Positions 8,477 to 17,935 of a stretch of 64,000 nucleotides of DNA are shown one piece after another. Both the position numbers and the translations under genes were made by a program. The stretch lies in the NCBI RefSeq assembly GCF_019357415.1, contig NZ_CP048410.1:1364001-1428000 (forward strand), written 5' to 3'. The notes below the pieces were generated by a model. That model made no database searches and was not told where the DNA came from. It saw nothing but the letters and a program-made list of their open reading frames with translations. Each line of letters starts with the position of its first letter. The stretch's first letter is position 1. Origin of the DNA: Gramella sp. MT6 (GTDB lineage Bacteria > Bacteroidota > Bacteroidia > Flavobacteriales > Flavobacteriaceae).

Positions 8477-9260
8477 ATGCAAAAGTAATAGCCGCAAGTC
8501 CCACCACAAAACAATAGACAGCAAACCATGAAAGTTTACTTTTCTTTACCAGGGCGATCATCCAGGTACAGGCTACCAGACCGGCAATAAATGCTGCGAC
8601 GAAACCTACTGCCAGAATAGAAAAATCTGCTGTGCTCTCCATTAGTTCTCCGCTTAAAAGATCTTTAGCGATCTTTCCGAAGATCAAAGGCACGACCATT
8701 AAGAAAGAGAATCTCGCAGCTTTGGTCTTATCATTTCCTAATAGAACTGAAGTTGATATGGTAGCTCCACTTCGGGAAATTCCGGGAAGCATGGCTATCG
8801 CCTGGGAAATCCCGATGACGAAGGCGTTGCTGTAACTAACCTTTTTTCCGGTATTCTTGGCTTTATCAGCAAGCCAGAGTAGTAAGGCTGTAATTAGAAG
8901 CATAAACCCAACAAAAAGAATATTTCCGCCAAATAAAGCTTCCAGTTGTTCTTCAAAAAGCAATCCTACAATGACTGCGGGAATCATTGAAACTATGATC
9001 TTTAAGGAGAACTGGGTTTCTTCGTTCCATTTAAAACTTAGTAAGCCACCAATGATCTCAAAAACATCTTTTCTGAAAACAACGAGCGTACTCAAAGCTG
9101 TGGCAAAGTGGAGTACAACGGTAAATAATAATGACTCTTCAGGAACACTGGTATCTCCTAAAATAGCTTTTCCTAACTCTAAATGCCCACTGGAAGAAAC
9201 TGGTAAAAATTCGGTAAGTCCCTGGATGATACCAAGGATCACGGCGTCTAATACGTCCAA
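8466..9260 (-). CDS. uppP: Undecaprenyl-diphosphatase UppP (BacA)
   Basis: This 264-aa protein has about eight transmembrane segments and both UppP signatures: 'GLTEFLPVSSSGHLELG' near the N-terminus, with the acidic and Ser/His residues of the active site, and 'GISRSGATIS' (about residues 160-170) with the catalytic Arg-Ser. It dephosphorylates undecaprenyl pyrophosphate at the inner membrane, recycling the lipid carrier for peptidoglycan synthesis and giving some bacitracin resistance. It lies 5 nt downstream of the DUF3098 gene in a compact operon. Confidence 0.97.
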   Translation of the reverse strand: MDVLDAVILGIIQGLTEFLPVSSSGHLELGKAILGDTSVPEESLLFTVVLHFATALSTLVVFRKDVFEIIGGLLSFKWNEETQFSLKIIVSMIPAVIVGLLFEEQLEALFGGNILFVGFMLLITALLLWLADKAKNTGKKVSYSNAFVIGISQAIAMLPGISRSGATISTSVLLGNDKTKAARFSFLMVVPLIFGKIAKDLLSGELMESTADFSILAVGFVAAFIAGLVACTWMIALVKKSKLSWFAVYCFVVGLAAITFAYAQ

Positions 9261-9265
9261 ACTTA

Positions 9266-9529
9266 TTATTTTTTATGGGGATTCAACAATATGGCATATA
9301 CTTCTATCGCAAAGCCAATCAGCACCAAAGCGGGTGCAAGCCGAATTCTTTGAAAGTTATAGATAGCGTCATTAAATTCATTTGGATCTTCGCTACCACC
9401 ACCAGACATTAAAATAAAGCCCAGAACGATCACGCCAATCCCAATAAACATGAAGGTGTAGTTCTTCTTTCCGAAAACAAACCCGGTATTAAAACTTCCT
9501 CCGTTATGTATTTCTTTATCCTTTTTCAT
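9266..9529 (-). CDS. DUF3098 small membrane protein
   Basis: This 87-aa protein has two predicted membrane helices ('YTFMFIGIGVIVLGFILMSGG' region, 9380-9450, and 'LAPALVLIGFAIEVYAILL') joined by an acidic loop with 'GGGSEDPNEFN'. It ends in Lys residues. It belongs to DUF3098, a family usually found between ftsX and uppP in Bacteroidota. Its function is unknown; the fixed neighbourhood suggests a role in cell division or envelope synthesis. It is 3 nt from ftsX. Confidence 0.85.
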   Translation of the reverse strand: MKKDKEIHNGGSFNTGFVFGKKNYTFMFIGIGVIVLGFILMSGGGSEDPNEFNDAIYNFQRIRLAPALVLIGFAIEVYAILLNPHKK

Positions 9530-9532
9530 CTT

Positions 9533-10411
9533 CTAATAATAAAGTTCGTCTGTTTTCAGATTTAGAAAACGCGAGGTCGCAAAATACGTACTTATCCATG
9601 TAATTACAATTCCCATCAGGAAAATCCCTGAGAATAGAATTACCAGCATTTTAATATCACCTAAAAGATTGAGCTCGGTAAAACTATTGTTCAGGTAATA
9701 AAGTACTGCAGCCATCCCAATGAGTGCCAGAATCGCACCTATTAGTCCAAGTTTTACGCTTTGCCAGATAAAAGGCCTTCTAATAAAGCCTTTGGTTGCT
9801 CCAACCATCTGCATCGTCTTTATGATAAATCTCTTTGAATATACTGCCAGTCTAATGCTGCTATTGATAAGTAATACTGCGATAAATGTAAAAACAGAGC
9901 TCGCAATTAAAACCCAGAAACTTATTTTTTTAACGTTGTCGTTCAGCAATGCGATAAGAGGTTTGTCATAAACGACCTCGTCTACAAAATTCTTGGAAGT
10001 AAGATCATCAGCAATTTTGTCCACTTGCTCCGAAGAAACAAAATCTGCATTCATATATACGTCGATGGAATTCTGAAGTGGGTTATACCCAAGGAATTCC
10101 ATGAAATCTTCACCAATTTCTTCACTATGGGCCTCTGCGGCTTCCTCTTTGGAAACAAAAGTCGTTGACTTGGTATAATCTGCCATAGCCAGGCTTTTCT
10201 TCAACTGCTCGATCTCAACCTCTTTCGCGTTATCCTTCAGATAAACCGTAAGGGCGATCTGCTCCTTGAAATGATCGGCTACCTTCTTAGTATTTAAAAC
10301 CAGAAGGCCAAGCATTCCTAAAAGGAATAATACCAGGGAAATACTGATAACTACTGAAAAATAGGAAGATATGAGTCGGCGTTTCTGATACCTTTCAAAA
10401 GATGTGGTCAT
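9533..10411 (-). CDS. ftsX: Cell division protein FtsX
   Basis: This 292-aa protein has the FtsX layout: a cytoplasmic N-terminus, one membrane helix (about residues 20-42), a large extracytoplasmic domain, and three C-terminal helices. 'ISFWVLIASSVFTFIAVLLI' (20 residues) and 'RFIIKTMQMVGATKGFIRRPF', positions 9768-9830, mark the permease part. FtsX pairs with the ATPase FtsE and controls peptidoglycan hydrolases during division. ftsE is not in the window. It is the first gene of the minus-strand cluster. Confidence 0.95.
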   Translation of the reverse strand: MTTSFERYQKRRLISSYFSVVISISLVLFLLGMLGLLVLNTKKVADHFKEQIALTVYLKDNAKEVEIEQLKKSLAMADYTKSTTFVSKEEAAEAHSEEIGEDFMEFLGYNPLQNSIDVYMNADFVSSEQVDKIADDLTSKNFVDEVVYDKPLIALLNDNVKKISFWVLIASSVFTFIAVLLINSSIRLAVYSKRFIIKTMQMVGATKGFIRRPFIWQSVKLGLIGAILALIGMAAVLYYLNNSFTELNLLGDIKMLVILFSGIFLMGIVITWISTYFATSRFLNLKTDELYY

Positions 10412-10518
10412 AAATTGACTTCAGATTTTTTGTAAAAATAAGAAAGTTAAGTTTTCCTAATCTTTAAAACGTTTAAACTTTTGAAAATATTGGGAAAGAC
10501 AAATTTTTTGCTTTTTGG

Positions 10519-10656
10519 TCCTGCTGAACGGAGTCTTAGCATACCTTCAAAGAATGACGCCCAAGCTCAATGCAACAAAAGCCTTTCACGCTTGCCGCAA
10601 GCCAGGGGGAGTTGGTTGTGAAATGTTTGAGACCCCGAAACAAGTTCAGGGTGACG
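10519..10656 (+). repeat. Intergenic repeat remnants before panE
   Basis: The gap between ftsX and panE (divergent genes) holds two repeat-like pieces. At 10519-10560 'CTGCTGAACGGAGTC' runs to 'AAGAATGACGCC'. At 10630-10656 a hairpin CCCGAAA-CAAG-TTCAGGG is followed by TGACG. The second matches the 3' half of the repeats at 11686 and 22335. Confidence 0.55.
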
Positions 10657-10693
10657 TTCGATTTAAGTTTCCTAAATTTGAGAAAACTCAATT

Positions 10694-11626
10694 ATGGAAA
10701 TACTGGTTTATGGAATCGGCGGCGTTGGAGGATATTTTGGCGGAAAACTCGCCAATGCAGGTCTTAATGTAAGTATGATCGCTAGAGGTGAGCACCTTAA
10801 AGCGATCCAGAAACACGGACTCGAGGTGGAAAGTATAAACGGAAATTTTAAAGTAAAACCTAAAGTTGCTACTTCTGATGTTTCTGATGTTCCAAAACCA
10901 GACCTTATTATCCTTGGAATTAAATCCTGGCAGATCCCTTCAGTTGCGGCAGAATTAAAACCCATAATTGGGGAAAATACCATAGTGCTTCCATTGCAGA
11001 ACGGAGCCGATAATTATGAAAAACTAATTGAAGTTCTTCCGAAGAAAAATGTGCTTGCCGGACTTTGCTTTATCGTGAGTTTCGTGGAAAAACCTGGAAA
11101 GATCAAGCATGCCTCATATGAACCGAAAATCGTTTTTGGTGAAACCGATAATTCTCAGTCAGATCGGGTGAAGAAAATTCATGATATCCTGGATGAAGCT
11201 GGAATAGAAAATAATATTCCTGAAAATATCCAGCTAGAAATCTGGAAAAAGTTCCTTTTTATCTGTACCGTCAGCGGCATTGGTGGACTTACCAGGGTGC
11301 CGATAGATAAGATCAGAGATAGCGATTATCTTAATGAAATGATGAGAAATTCGGCCAGGGAGATCATCGAAGTCGGAAAAGCCAAAGGTGTTCCGCTAAC
11401 TGAAAAACACCTGGAGATGGTCTTTGAGATCATAAATTCCCAACCTGAAGGCACCACTGCTTCTACCCAGCGCGATATCATGAACGGCAAGCCTTCAGAA
11501 TTGGAGAATTTCAACGGTTTTATTGTAAAAGAAGGAGAGAGGCTTGGTGTCAAAACTCCTGTGAATCGCTATATCTATGAATGCCTGAAACCTATGGAAG
11601 AAGCCGCGCGAAAAAGCCGGGAATAA
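10694..11626 (+). CDS. panE: 2-dehydropantoate 2-reductase (ketopantoate reductase)
   Basis: This 310-aa protein starts 'MEILVYGIGGVGGYFGGKLA' (20 residues), a Rossmann GxGGxGxxxG motif for NADPH. 'LPLQNGADNYEKL' and the central catalytic helix 'LEIWKKFLFICTVSGIGGLT' (20 residues, with the Lys that contacts ketopantoate) fit the ApbA/PanE family. It reduces 2-dehydropantoate to pantoate on the way to coenzyme A. Several paralogues in this family act on other 2-oxo acids, so the substrate is likely rather than certain. Confidence 0.85.
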   Translation: MEILVYGIGGVGGYFGGKLANAGLNVSMIARGEHLKAIQKHGLEVESINGNFKVKPKVATSDVSDVPKPDLIILGIKSWQIPSVAAELKPIIGENTIVLPLQNGADNYEKLIEVLPKKNVLAGLCFIVSFVEKPGKIKHASYEPKIVFGETDNSQSDRVKKIHDILDEAGIENNIPENIQLEIWKKFLFICTVSGIGGLTRVPIDKIRDSDYLNEMMRNSAREIIEVGKAKGVPLTEKHLEMVFEIINSQPEGTTASTQRDIMNGKPSELENFNGFIVKEGERLGVKTPVNRYIYECLKPMEEAARKSRE

Positions 11627-11685
11627 GCTTTCCAATCATTCCGCATAAGTCCTTTAAAATTGTATTTTTGCGGTTCAGAAATTAA

Positions 11686-11748
11686 TCGTCAAGCTGAACT
11701 TGTTTCAGCTTCTCATTTTTAGACTCTGAAGTAAATTCAGGGTGATGA
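11686..11748 (+). repeat. Dispersed double-hairpin repeat upstream of leuS
   Basis: Two hairpins lie in tandem: AAGCTGAA-CTTG-TTCAGCTT, then CTGAA-GTAAA-TTCAG followed by GGTGATG. The same unit is found at 22335-22396. It sits between a possible leuS promoter (TATTTTTG at 11663-11670) and the leuS start, so it would be in the 5' untranslated region. Confidence 0.7.
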
Positions 11749-11774
11749 CAAGAATAAGACAAGAAAGACAGAAG

Positions 11775-14588
11775 ATGAGTTACCACTTTAATAAGATCGA
11801 AGAGAAATGGCAGAAATACTGGGCCGAAAATCAGACTTTCAAAGCCTCAAACCATTCTGATAAACCAAAGTATTATGTACTGGACATGTTTCCTTATCCA
11901 TCTGGAGCAGGACTGCATGTGGGGCACCCGCTGGGCTATATTGCCAGTGATATCTATGCCCGTTTTAAGAGGCATAAAGGTTTTAACGTGTTGCATCCCC
12001 AGGGATATGACAGTTTTGGTCTTCCGGCAGAGCAGTACGCGATACAGACCGGTCAGCACCCTGCGGTAACTACAGAGAATAATATTGCTCGTTATCGCGA
12101 GCAACTGGATAAGATCGGGTTTTCTTTGGACTGGAGTCGTGAGGTGCGAACCAGTGAGCCAGATTATTATAAATGGACGCAGTGGATCTTTATCCAGCTT
12201 TTTGAAAGCTGGTATGATCAGGAAGTGGAAAAATCCCGTCCAATTTCTGAACTTGACGAAATATTTGCTTCTGAAGGTAACTCAAGAGTAAATGCAGCTT
12301 GTGATGATAATGTTGAAGAATTTTCTGCCGAAGAATGGAATAAATATTCTGCAGATGAGAAGGAGCAGATTCTTTTAAAATACCGTCTTACTTATTTAGC
12401 GGAAGCTGAAGTTAACTGGTGTCCGCAACTTGGAACCGTCCTGGCAAACGACGAGATCGTGAATGGAGTTTCTGAACGTGGCGGTTATCCGGTAATCAGA
12501 AAGAAAATGACCCAATGGAGCATGCGAATTTCAGCTTTTGCTGAAAGATTGCTTCAGGATCTTAATAAAATTGACTGGACCGAAAGTTTAAAAGAGAGTC
12601 AGCGTAACTGGATCGGGAAATCGGTTGGGGCGCACGTAGACTTTAAGATCAAGGATACAGATCATAAAGTCGGGGTTTTCACCACGCGACCCGATACCAT
12701 TTTTGGCGTTAGCTTTATGACGCTTGCACCGGAGCATGATCTGGTAAAAGAGATCACTACAGAAGCTCACCGTGAAGAAGTTGAGGCTTATATCGAGGCC
12801 AGTGCCAAGAGAAGTGAGCGTGAACGAATGGCAGATGTGAAAAGCATTACCGGTGTTTTTACTGGGGCTTATGCCGAACATCCATTTACCGGGGAAACTA
12901 TCCCGATCTGGATAGGAGATTATGTACTTGCGGGTTACGGGACCGGGGCGGTTATGGCTGTTCCTTGCGGTGACCAGCGTGACCATGATTTCGCGAGACA
13001 TTTCGATCTTCCAATTCCTAATATTTTTGAAAATATAGATGTTTCCCAGGAAGCTTATGCAGGGAAAGAAGGTACGGTGATCGCGAATTCAGATTTCCTT
13101 AGCGGACTTGAATATAAAGAGGCATTAAATAAAGTAATTCTTGAATTGGAGAAAACAGGTCAGGGTTACGGAAAGACGAATTACAGGCTTAGAGACGCGG
13201 TGTTCAGTCGTCAGAGATACTGGGGAGAACCATTCCCTGTTTATTATGTGAACGGTTTGCCGAAAATGATCAATCGGGAGCATCTTCCTTTAAGATTGCC
13301 TGAAGTTGAAAAATATCTCCCAACCGAAACCGGTGAGCCACCGTTAGGAAATGCCACCGATTGGGCCTGGGATACTAAGAATAATAAAGTGGTTTCCAAT
13401 TCTGAAATAGACGACGAAACTGTTTTTCCTTTAGAATTGAATACAATGCCGGGATGGGCAGGAAGCAGCTGGTATCTTTTCAGATATATGGACGCTGGGA
13501 ATCCTGATCGTTTTGTTTCGGAAGAAGCTCAGAAGTACTGGGAAAATGTAGATCTATATATTGGAGGTAGCGAGCACGCTACTGGTCACTTGTTATATTC
13601 AAGGTTCTGGACTAAATTCTTACACGATCTTGGATGGCTTACGGTTGAAGAGCCCTTCAAAAAACTGATCAACCAGGGAATGATCCTTGGAACCAGTGCT
13701 TTCGTTTATAGATTGGAGGGAGAGAATGTATTTGTTTCCAAGAACCAGATCAAAGGCAATAGTGTGCAGCCAATTCATGCAGATGTTTCTTTGGTAAACG
13801 CTTCAGATGAGTTGGATATTGAAGGCTTTAAAAAATGGCGTCCGGAATTTGCTGACGCTAAATTCCTTACCGAAGATGGAAAATACATCGTAGGTAGAGA
13901 AGTGGAGAAAATGTCCAAGTCCAAGTACAATGTGGTTAACCCAGATGAGATCTGTAAAGATTACGGGGCAGATACCTTAAGAATGTATGAAATGTTCCTT
14001 GGGCCGCTGGATCAGGCGAAACCGTGGAATACTGCCGGGATAACGGGAGTACACAACTTCCTAAAAAAACTCTGGAAGCTATACCATGATGGAGAGGAGT
14101 TCTCTGTTTCAGATGAAAAACCTTCAGCAGATTCATTAAAGACCCTGCATAAGACCATCAAAAAAGTAACGGAAGATATTGAGGAGTTCAGCTTTAATAC
14201 TTCCGTATCAACTTTTATGATCTGCGTGAACGAGCTAACTGCGCAAAAGTGCAATAGCCGTGAAATCCTTGAGCCTTTAGCAGTGCTAATTGCTCCTTAT
14301 GCTCCTCATATCGCCGAAGAGCTTTGGGAAAAGCTAGGGAATTCAGAGTCTGTCACCACTGCAAAATATCCTGAATTCGAAGAGAAGTATTTAGTGGAAA
14401 GCAAAAAGAACTATCCGGTTTCTTTCAATGGAAAAATGAGGTTTACGATGGAACTTCCTGTAGATATGGGTAAGGATGAAATTGAGAAAAATGTTCTGGA
14501 AGACGAAAGAACAAAAAATCAATTAGACGGATTAACCCCTAAAAAAGTAATAGTGGTTCCGGGTAAAATTGTAAATATTGTAATTTAA
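11775..14588 (+). CDS. leuS: Leucyl-tRNA synthetase
   Basis: This 937-aa class I synthetase charges tRNA-Leu. I chose the ATG at 11775 ('MSYHFNKIEEKWQKYWAEN', 19 residues) because the 11 residues upstream are unlike the family and fall in repeat sequence. 'PYPSGAGLHVGHPLGY' carries the HIGH-type signature (H-V-G-H). 'KMSKSKYNVV' is the KMSKS loop. The editing domain (about residues 230-430) includes 'VFTTRPDTIFGVSF'. A strong hairpin terminator follows. The gene is monocistronic as far as can be seen. Confidence 0.97.
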   Translation: MSYHFNKIEEKWQKYWAENQTFKASNHSDKPKYYVLDMFPYPSGAGLHVGHPLGYIASDIYARFKRHKGFNVLHPQGYDSFGLPAEQYAIQTGQHPAVTTENNIARYREQLDKIGFSLDWSREVRTSEPDYYKWTQWIFIQLFESWYDQEVEKSRPISELDEIFASEGNSRVNAACDDNVEEFSAEEWNKYSADEKEQILLKYRLTYLAEAEVNWCPQLGTVLANDEIVNGVSERGGYPVIRKKMTQWSMRISAFAERLLQDLNKIDWTESLKESQRNWIGKSVGAHVDFKIKDTDHKVGVFTTRPDTIFGVSFMTLAPEHDLVKEITTEAHREEVEAYIEASAKRSERERMADVKSITGVFTGAYAEHPFTGETIPIWIGDYVLAGYGTGAVMAVPCGDQRDHDFARHFDLPIPNIFENIDVSQEAYAGKEGTVIANSDFLSGLEYKEALNKVILELEKTGQGYGKTNYRLRDAVFSRQRYWGEPFPVYYVNGLPKMINREHLPLRLPEVEKYLPTETGEPPLGNATDWAWDTKNNKVVSNSEIDDETVFPLELNTMPGWAGSSWYLFRYMDAGNPDRFVSEEAQKYWENVDLYIGGSEHATGHLLYSRFWTKFLHDLGWLTVEEPFKKLINQGMILGTSAFVYRLEGENVFVSKNQIKGNSVQPIHADVSLVNASDELDIEGFKKWRPEFADAKFLTEDGKYIVGREVEKMSKSKYNVVNPDEICKDYGADTLRMYEMFLGPLDQAKPWNTAGITGVHNFLKKLWKLYHDGEEFSVSDEKPSADSLKTLHKTIKKVTEDIEEFSFNTSVSTFMICVNELTAQKCNSREILEPLAVLIAPYAPHIAEELWEKLGNSESVTTAKYPEFEEKYLVESKKNYPVSFNGKMRFTMELPVDMGKDEIEKNVLEDERTKNQLDGLTPKKVIVVPGKIVNIVI

Positions 14589-14606
14589 CCCCCTTAAAAA
14601 TATAAA

Positions 14607-14648
14607 ATAGGGGTGTCAAATGTTATTTTTTATATTTGACACCCCTAT
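14607..14648 (+). terminator. Strong intrinsic terminator of leuS
   Basis: A perfect 15-bp inverted repeat (ATAGGGGTGTCAAAT at 14607-14621 and its complement at 14634-14648) with a 12-nt AT-rich loop is followed by a T-rich stretch. It could act on either strand, but only the leuS transcript enters it. Confidence 0.9.
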
Positions 14649-14690
14649 CTTTATTTTCTTTACTATTTTTCGGAATCTAAAACTTCTACT

Positions 14691-15791
14691 ATGAAAATTG
14701 GGATTCCAAAAGAGATCAAAAACAATGAAAACAGGGTGGGGATGACTCCCGCCGGAGTACTTGAACTTTCTAAATTAGGTCATGAGGTTCTGGTTCAATC
14801 TACCGCTGGCGATTGCAGTGGTTTTGATGATAAAGATTATCACGCTGCAGGTGCAACCATTTTGCCGTCTATAGACCGGGTTTATCAGCAAAGTGATATG
14901 ATCGTAAAGGTGAAAGAGCCTATTGAACAGGAGTATGATCTCATTAAAGAAGATCAGATCGTTTTTACCTATTTTCACTTCGCTTCCAACCAAAATCTTA
15001 CTGAAGCAATGATAAATAGTAAGTCTATTTGCATTGCTTATGAAACTGTAGAAGATGATGACGGTACCCTGCCTTTATTGACGCCTATGAGTGAAGTCGC
15101 GGGGAGAATGGCTATACAGCAGGGAGCTAAATATCTGGAAAAGCCCGTTAAAGGTAAAGGTCTTTTATTAGGTGGAGTTCCTGGAGTACCTCCCGGTAAA
15201 GTACTTGTATTGGGTGCAGGTACAGTCGGGATCCAGGCAGCTAAAATGGCTGCAGGTCTTGGAGCTCAGGTGACCGTTCTCGATGTGAACATGAACAAAT
15301 TACGTCACGTGAACGATATCATGCCCAGTCATGTGGTAACTGAATTTTCTAATGAATATAATATAAGAAAGCATCTTCAAACCACAGATCTTGTGGTGGG
15401 AGGAATACTCATAACCGGTGCAAAAGCTCCAAAGCTTATTACTCGCGATATGCTTAAATTGATGCAGCCCGGGGCGGTGATCGTGGATGTTGCTGTAGAT
15501 CAGGGTGGTTGTGTAGAAACTACGAGGCCTACTACGCACGAAGATCCGGCTTACATTATAGATGACGTGGTACATTATTGTGTGGCCAATATGCCGGGAG
15601 CAGTGCCTTATACTTCAACCCTGGCTCTCACTAATGTGACTTTGCCTTATGTGTTGAAGCTGGCGGAAAATGGCTGGGAAAAGGCTTGTGAAAATGACAG
15701 GTCTCTTGCCAAAGGTTTGAATATTATTAACGGGAAAGTGGTCTTTGAGCCAATTCTGGAGGCTTTCGACTGGAATAAATCCTTTGCCTAA
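14691..15791 (+). CDS. ald: Alanine dehydrogenase
   Basis: This 366-aa protein is an NAD-dependent alanine dehydrogenase that interconverts L-alanine with pyruvate and ammonia. 'MKIGIPKEIKNNENRVGMTP' (20 residues) is the family N-terminus with catalytic Arg and Lys regions. 'VLVLGAGTVGIQAAKMAAGL' (20 residues) is the NAD-binding Rossmann motif, followed by 'VTVLDVN' at the end of beta-2. 'VDVAVDQGGCVET' is also family-typical. The length is normal. It overlaps the end of the convergent rimM by 4 nt. Confidence 0.96.
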   Translation: MKIGIPKEIKNNENRVGMTPAGVLELSKLGHEVLVQSTAGDCSGFDDKDYHAAGATILPSIDRVYQQSDMIVKVKEPIEQEYDLIKEDQIVFTYFHFASNQNLTEAMINSKSICIAYETVEDDDGTLPLLTPMSEVAGRMAIQQGAKYLEKPVKGKGLLLGGVPGVPPGKVLVLGAGTVGIQAAKMAAGLGAQVTVLDVNMNKLRHVNDIMPSHVVTEFSNEYNIRKHLQTTDLVVGGILITGAKAPKLITRDMLKLMQPGAVIVDVAVDQGGCVETTRPTTHEDPAYIIDDVVHYCVANMPGAVPYTSTLALTNVTLPYVLKLAENGWEKACENDRSLAKGLNIINGKVVFEPILEAFDWNKSFA

Positions 15792-16315
15792 CCTAAATAC
15801 AGATCTACGAGGCCTTCGGGGGTAATTACTCTTACGGTTCTATTTTTCTTATCCACCTTTTCTATGAATTCATCATTCATGGGGATAAGGATCTGTTTGC
15901 CGTCTTTTTCAATTTCGAATAATGCCTGTGAGGTGGTATCGTTGATGGAAACGATCTTGCCGATATTTCCGTGTTCGGCATCAACCACGTCGAAACCAAT
16001 AATTTCGTGGAAGTAGAATTTGTCTTCTGGTAATTCCGGAAGCATGCTAAGTGGGAGATAGACTTGAGTGCCTATCATATCTTCGGCATCATCCTCGGTG
16101 TCTAAATCTTCAAATTTCACCCTGAGCAGGGTGCTTTTGTGCAGGTAGGAGCGTTCAATAAAAAATGGAACCAGATTATCGTTGTATTCAACGAGAACTG
16201 ATTCCATTTCTGTGTAAGTTTCAGGCTCATCGGTGTCAAGTTTTATGAGCACCTCGCCTTTAAAGCTAAATTTTGCAACGATTTTTCCCAGGTAGAAGCA
16301 TTCTTCCTTTGTCAT
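15788..16315 (-). CDS. rimM: Ribosome maturation factor RimM
   Basis: This 175-aa protein starts at the ATG at 16315 ('MTKEECFYLGKIVAKFSFKG', 20 residues). The longer frame upstream is a Lys/Leu-rich artefact of the Ala-rich rpsP tail read out of frame. It has an N-terminal beta-barrel with 'GKIVAKFSFKGEVLI' and a C-terminal PRC-barrel with 'FYFHEIIGFDVVD' and 'ILIPMNDEFIEKVD'. RimM binds S19 and helps mature the 30S head. It follows rpsP by 13 nt, the classical rpsP-rimM order. Confidence 0.95.
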   Translation of the reverse strand: MTKEECFYLGKIVAKFSFKGEVLIKLDTDEPETYTEMESVLVEYNDNLVPFFIERSYLHKSTLLRVKFEDLDTEDDAEDMIGTQVYLPLSMLPELPEDKFYFHEIIGFDVVDAEHGNIGKIVSINDTTSQALFEIEKDGKQILIPMNDEFIEKVDKKNRTVRVITPEGLVDLYLG

Positions 16316-16328
16316 TGCAGTTTGCTGT

Positions 16329-16925
16329 TTAAGCGTCTTTTTTGTCTTCAGTTTTAGCTTCTTCTGCAGTTGCAGCTTCCACTTCTTCTTCAGCTTTTTC
16401 AACGGTAGCTTCATCTGTAGCCTCTGCAGTTGCAGCAGCTTCAGCTTCAGCAGCAGCTTTTGCCTCAGCCTCTTCAGCTTCTTTGAATTCAGCTTCACGC
16501 TTAGCGTTAGCTTCTTTCTCAGCCTCTAGTGCTTTAGCTTTTTCAGCTTCCTGAGCTTTGCTCAAAGATTCTTTTTTAGCTCCGATCTTTCCTTCTTTTT
16601 CTTCTAACCATGCTTTGAATTTCTCCTCAGCCTGCTCTTCAGTTAAAGCTCCTTTTTTCACACCTACTGCTAAGTGTTTCTTAAGTAAAGCTCCTTTGTA
16701 AGAAAGGATAGCACGAGCGGTATCTGTTGGTTGAGCACCATTTTCTAACCACTTAACAGCTCCGTCTACATCTAATTCGATAGTAGCAGGATTCGTGTTA
16801 GGGTTATAGATTCCCAATTTATCCAAAAATTTACCGTCTCTTTTTGCGCGGGTATCCGCAGCAACAATCCAGAAAAAAGGTTTTCCTTTTTTACCGTGTC
16901 TTTGTAATCTTATTTTTACTGGCAT
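16329..16925 (-). CDS. rpsP: 30S ribosomal protein S16 with long Ala/Glu tail
   Basis: The first ~85 residues are S16: '[20 protein letters not shown]' (20 residues), 'KLGIYNPN' and '[18 protein letters not shown]'. The protein is 198 aa against about 80-90 in E. coli. The extra ~110 residues are a Lys/Glu/Ala helix-forming tail with a low-complexity end rich in 'EAEAAA' and 'ATAE' units. C-terminal extensions of S16 are common in Bacteroidota; their role is unknown. It is co-transcribed with rimM on the minus strand. Confidence 0.95.
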   Translation of the reverse strand: MPVKIRLQRHGKKGKPFFWIVAADTRAKRDGKFLDKLGIYNPNTNPATIELDVDGAVKWLENGAQPTDTARAILSYKGALLKKHLAVGVKKGALTEEQAEEKFKAWLEEKEGKIGAKKESLSKAQEAEKAKALEAEKEANAKREAEFKEAEEAEAKAAAEAEAAATAEATDEATVEKAEEEVEAATAEEAKTEDKKDA

Positions 16926-17198
16926 AAAAATTAAATTTTGGGGTTCTCGACCCCGGTTATTAATAAGTGCGCAAAGATACTACATTTTTCTAATTTTCAA
17001 GTCTTTCTGATTAGATTTTATAAATCCTCCATAAAACGGGAATGGCTCTTCGATTTTTTGAATTTAGGAAGAATTTTAGTTAAAAAATAGCCTTGCTGTT
17101 AAAAGAGGTTAATTAGTGCTAAACCCTGTTAAAGAGGTTGTTGGGGAGGTTCTCTGACCTTATCTTTACTCGAAAGAAAAACAGAAAAAATTAAAGCT

Positions 17199-17645
17199 AT
17201 GAGTTATTCAAGTGAAGTTTCTAAGAAACTAAATGAATTGTTAGAGAAGAATTATGATGCTGAAAAAGGATACAAATTGGCAGCTGAAAAAGTTAAAGAT
17301 GAGCGTTTGAAGAATTTCTTTTCAGAACGTGCACAGGAAAGATATGATTTTGGACATGAATTGAAGTCTGAGATCAGAAATTTCGGTGAGAATCCAGATA
17401 AAGGAACTAGCATTAAAGGTGATGTACACAGATCCTGGATGAACCTGAAGACAAGTCTTTCTAATGATAAGGATGAGGCAGTTCTGGAAGAAGCTGTTAG
17501 AGGAGAAAAAGCTGCCGTTGAAGAATATGAAGCCATTCTTAAAGAGTCTGATATTCCTGCATCTACAGGTAATATCTTAATGAAGCAAAAAAATGCGATC
17601 GTAGCATCGCTTAATGAAGTAAAGACACTGGAGAAACAGGCTTAG
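17199..17645 (+). CDS. DUF2383 four-helix-bundle protein
   Basis: This 148-aa protein belongs to the PA2169/DUF2383 family, a ferritin-like four-helix bundle. 'LNELLEKNYDAEKGYKLAAE' (20 residues) and 'EAVRGEKAAVEEYEAIL' are typical, with conserved Glu residues in helices that may bind metal. The family is often induced by stress; its function is not settled. A terminator lies about 120 nt downstream. No operon partners are visible. Confidence 0.85.
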   Translation: MSYSSEVSKKLNELLEKNYDAEKGYKLAAEKVKDERLKNFFSERAQERYDFGHELKSEIRNFGENPDKGTSIKGDVHRSWMNLKTSLSNDKDEAVLEEAVRGEKAAVEEYEAILKESDIPASTGNILMKQKNAIVASLNEVKTLEKQA

Positions 17646-17768
17646 TAATGCTACTATTTAAAGTCTTTCGGGAAAATCACCCCAATGACACGATACTGAA
17701 GGATTGTAAACCCAAAGATGCGAGCAATGTTTGATTGAAGTAGTAGTAGTTTTTAGTGTTCGTATCAG

Positions 17769-17814
17769 GCCTCACAAATCAACTGAATTTTCGGTTTTTT
17801 GTGAGGCTTTTTTT
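17769..17814 (+). terminator. Intrinsic terminator
   Basis: GCCTCACAAA and TTTGTGAGGC form a 10-bp stem around a ~19-nt loop, followed by seven T. It ends the DUF2383 transcript before dnaE. Confidence 0.88.
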
Positions 17815-17935
17815 ATGGTTGATAATTCCTGAAAACTTAGTTTTTATTTCAGGGATAAAGTTCCTTATTTTAGCCCGGATGGTTTAATTTTGCGAACCAC
17901 TAATTATTCTTCATAAAGGCATAAAATACTAAGGA

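Noticed and set aside
8857..9366. A 169-aa plus-strand frame across uppP and DUF3098
   Set aside because: It overlaps two well-supported genes on the other strand and shows no domain.
16316..16498. A Lys/Leu-rich N-terminal extension of RimM
   Set aside because: It lies inside rpsP in another frame, and the RimM family start is at 16315.
16342..16554. A Ser/Ala-rich frame on the plus strand opposite rpsP
   Set aside because: It is the complement of the low-complexity Ala/Glu tail of S16 and has no features of its own.
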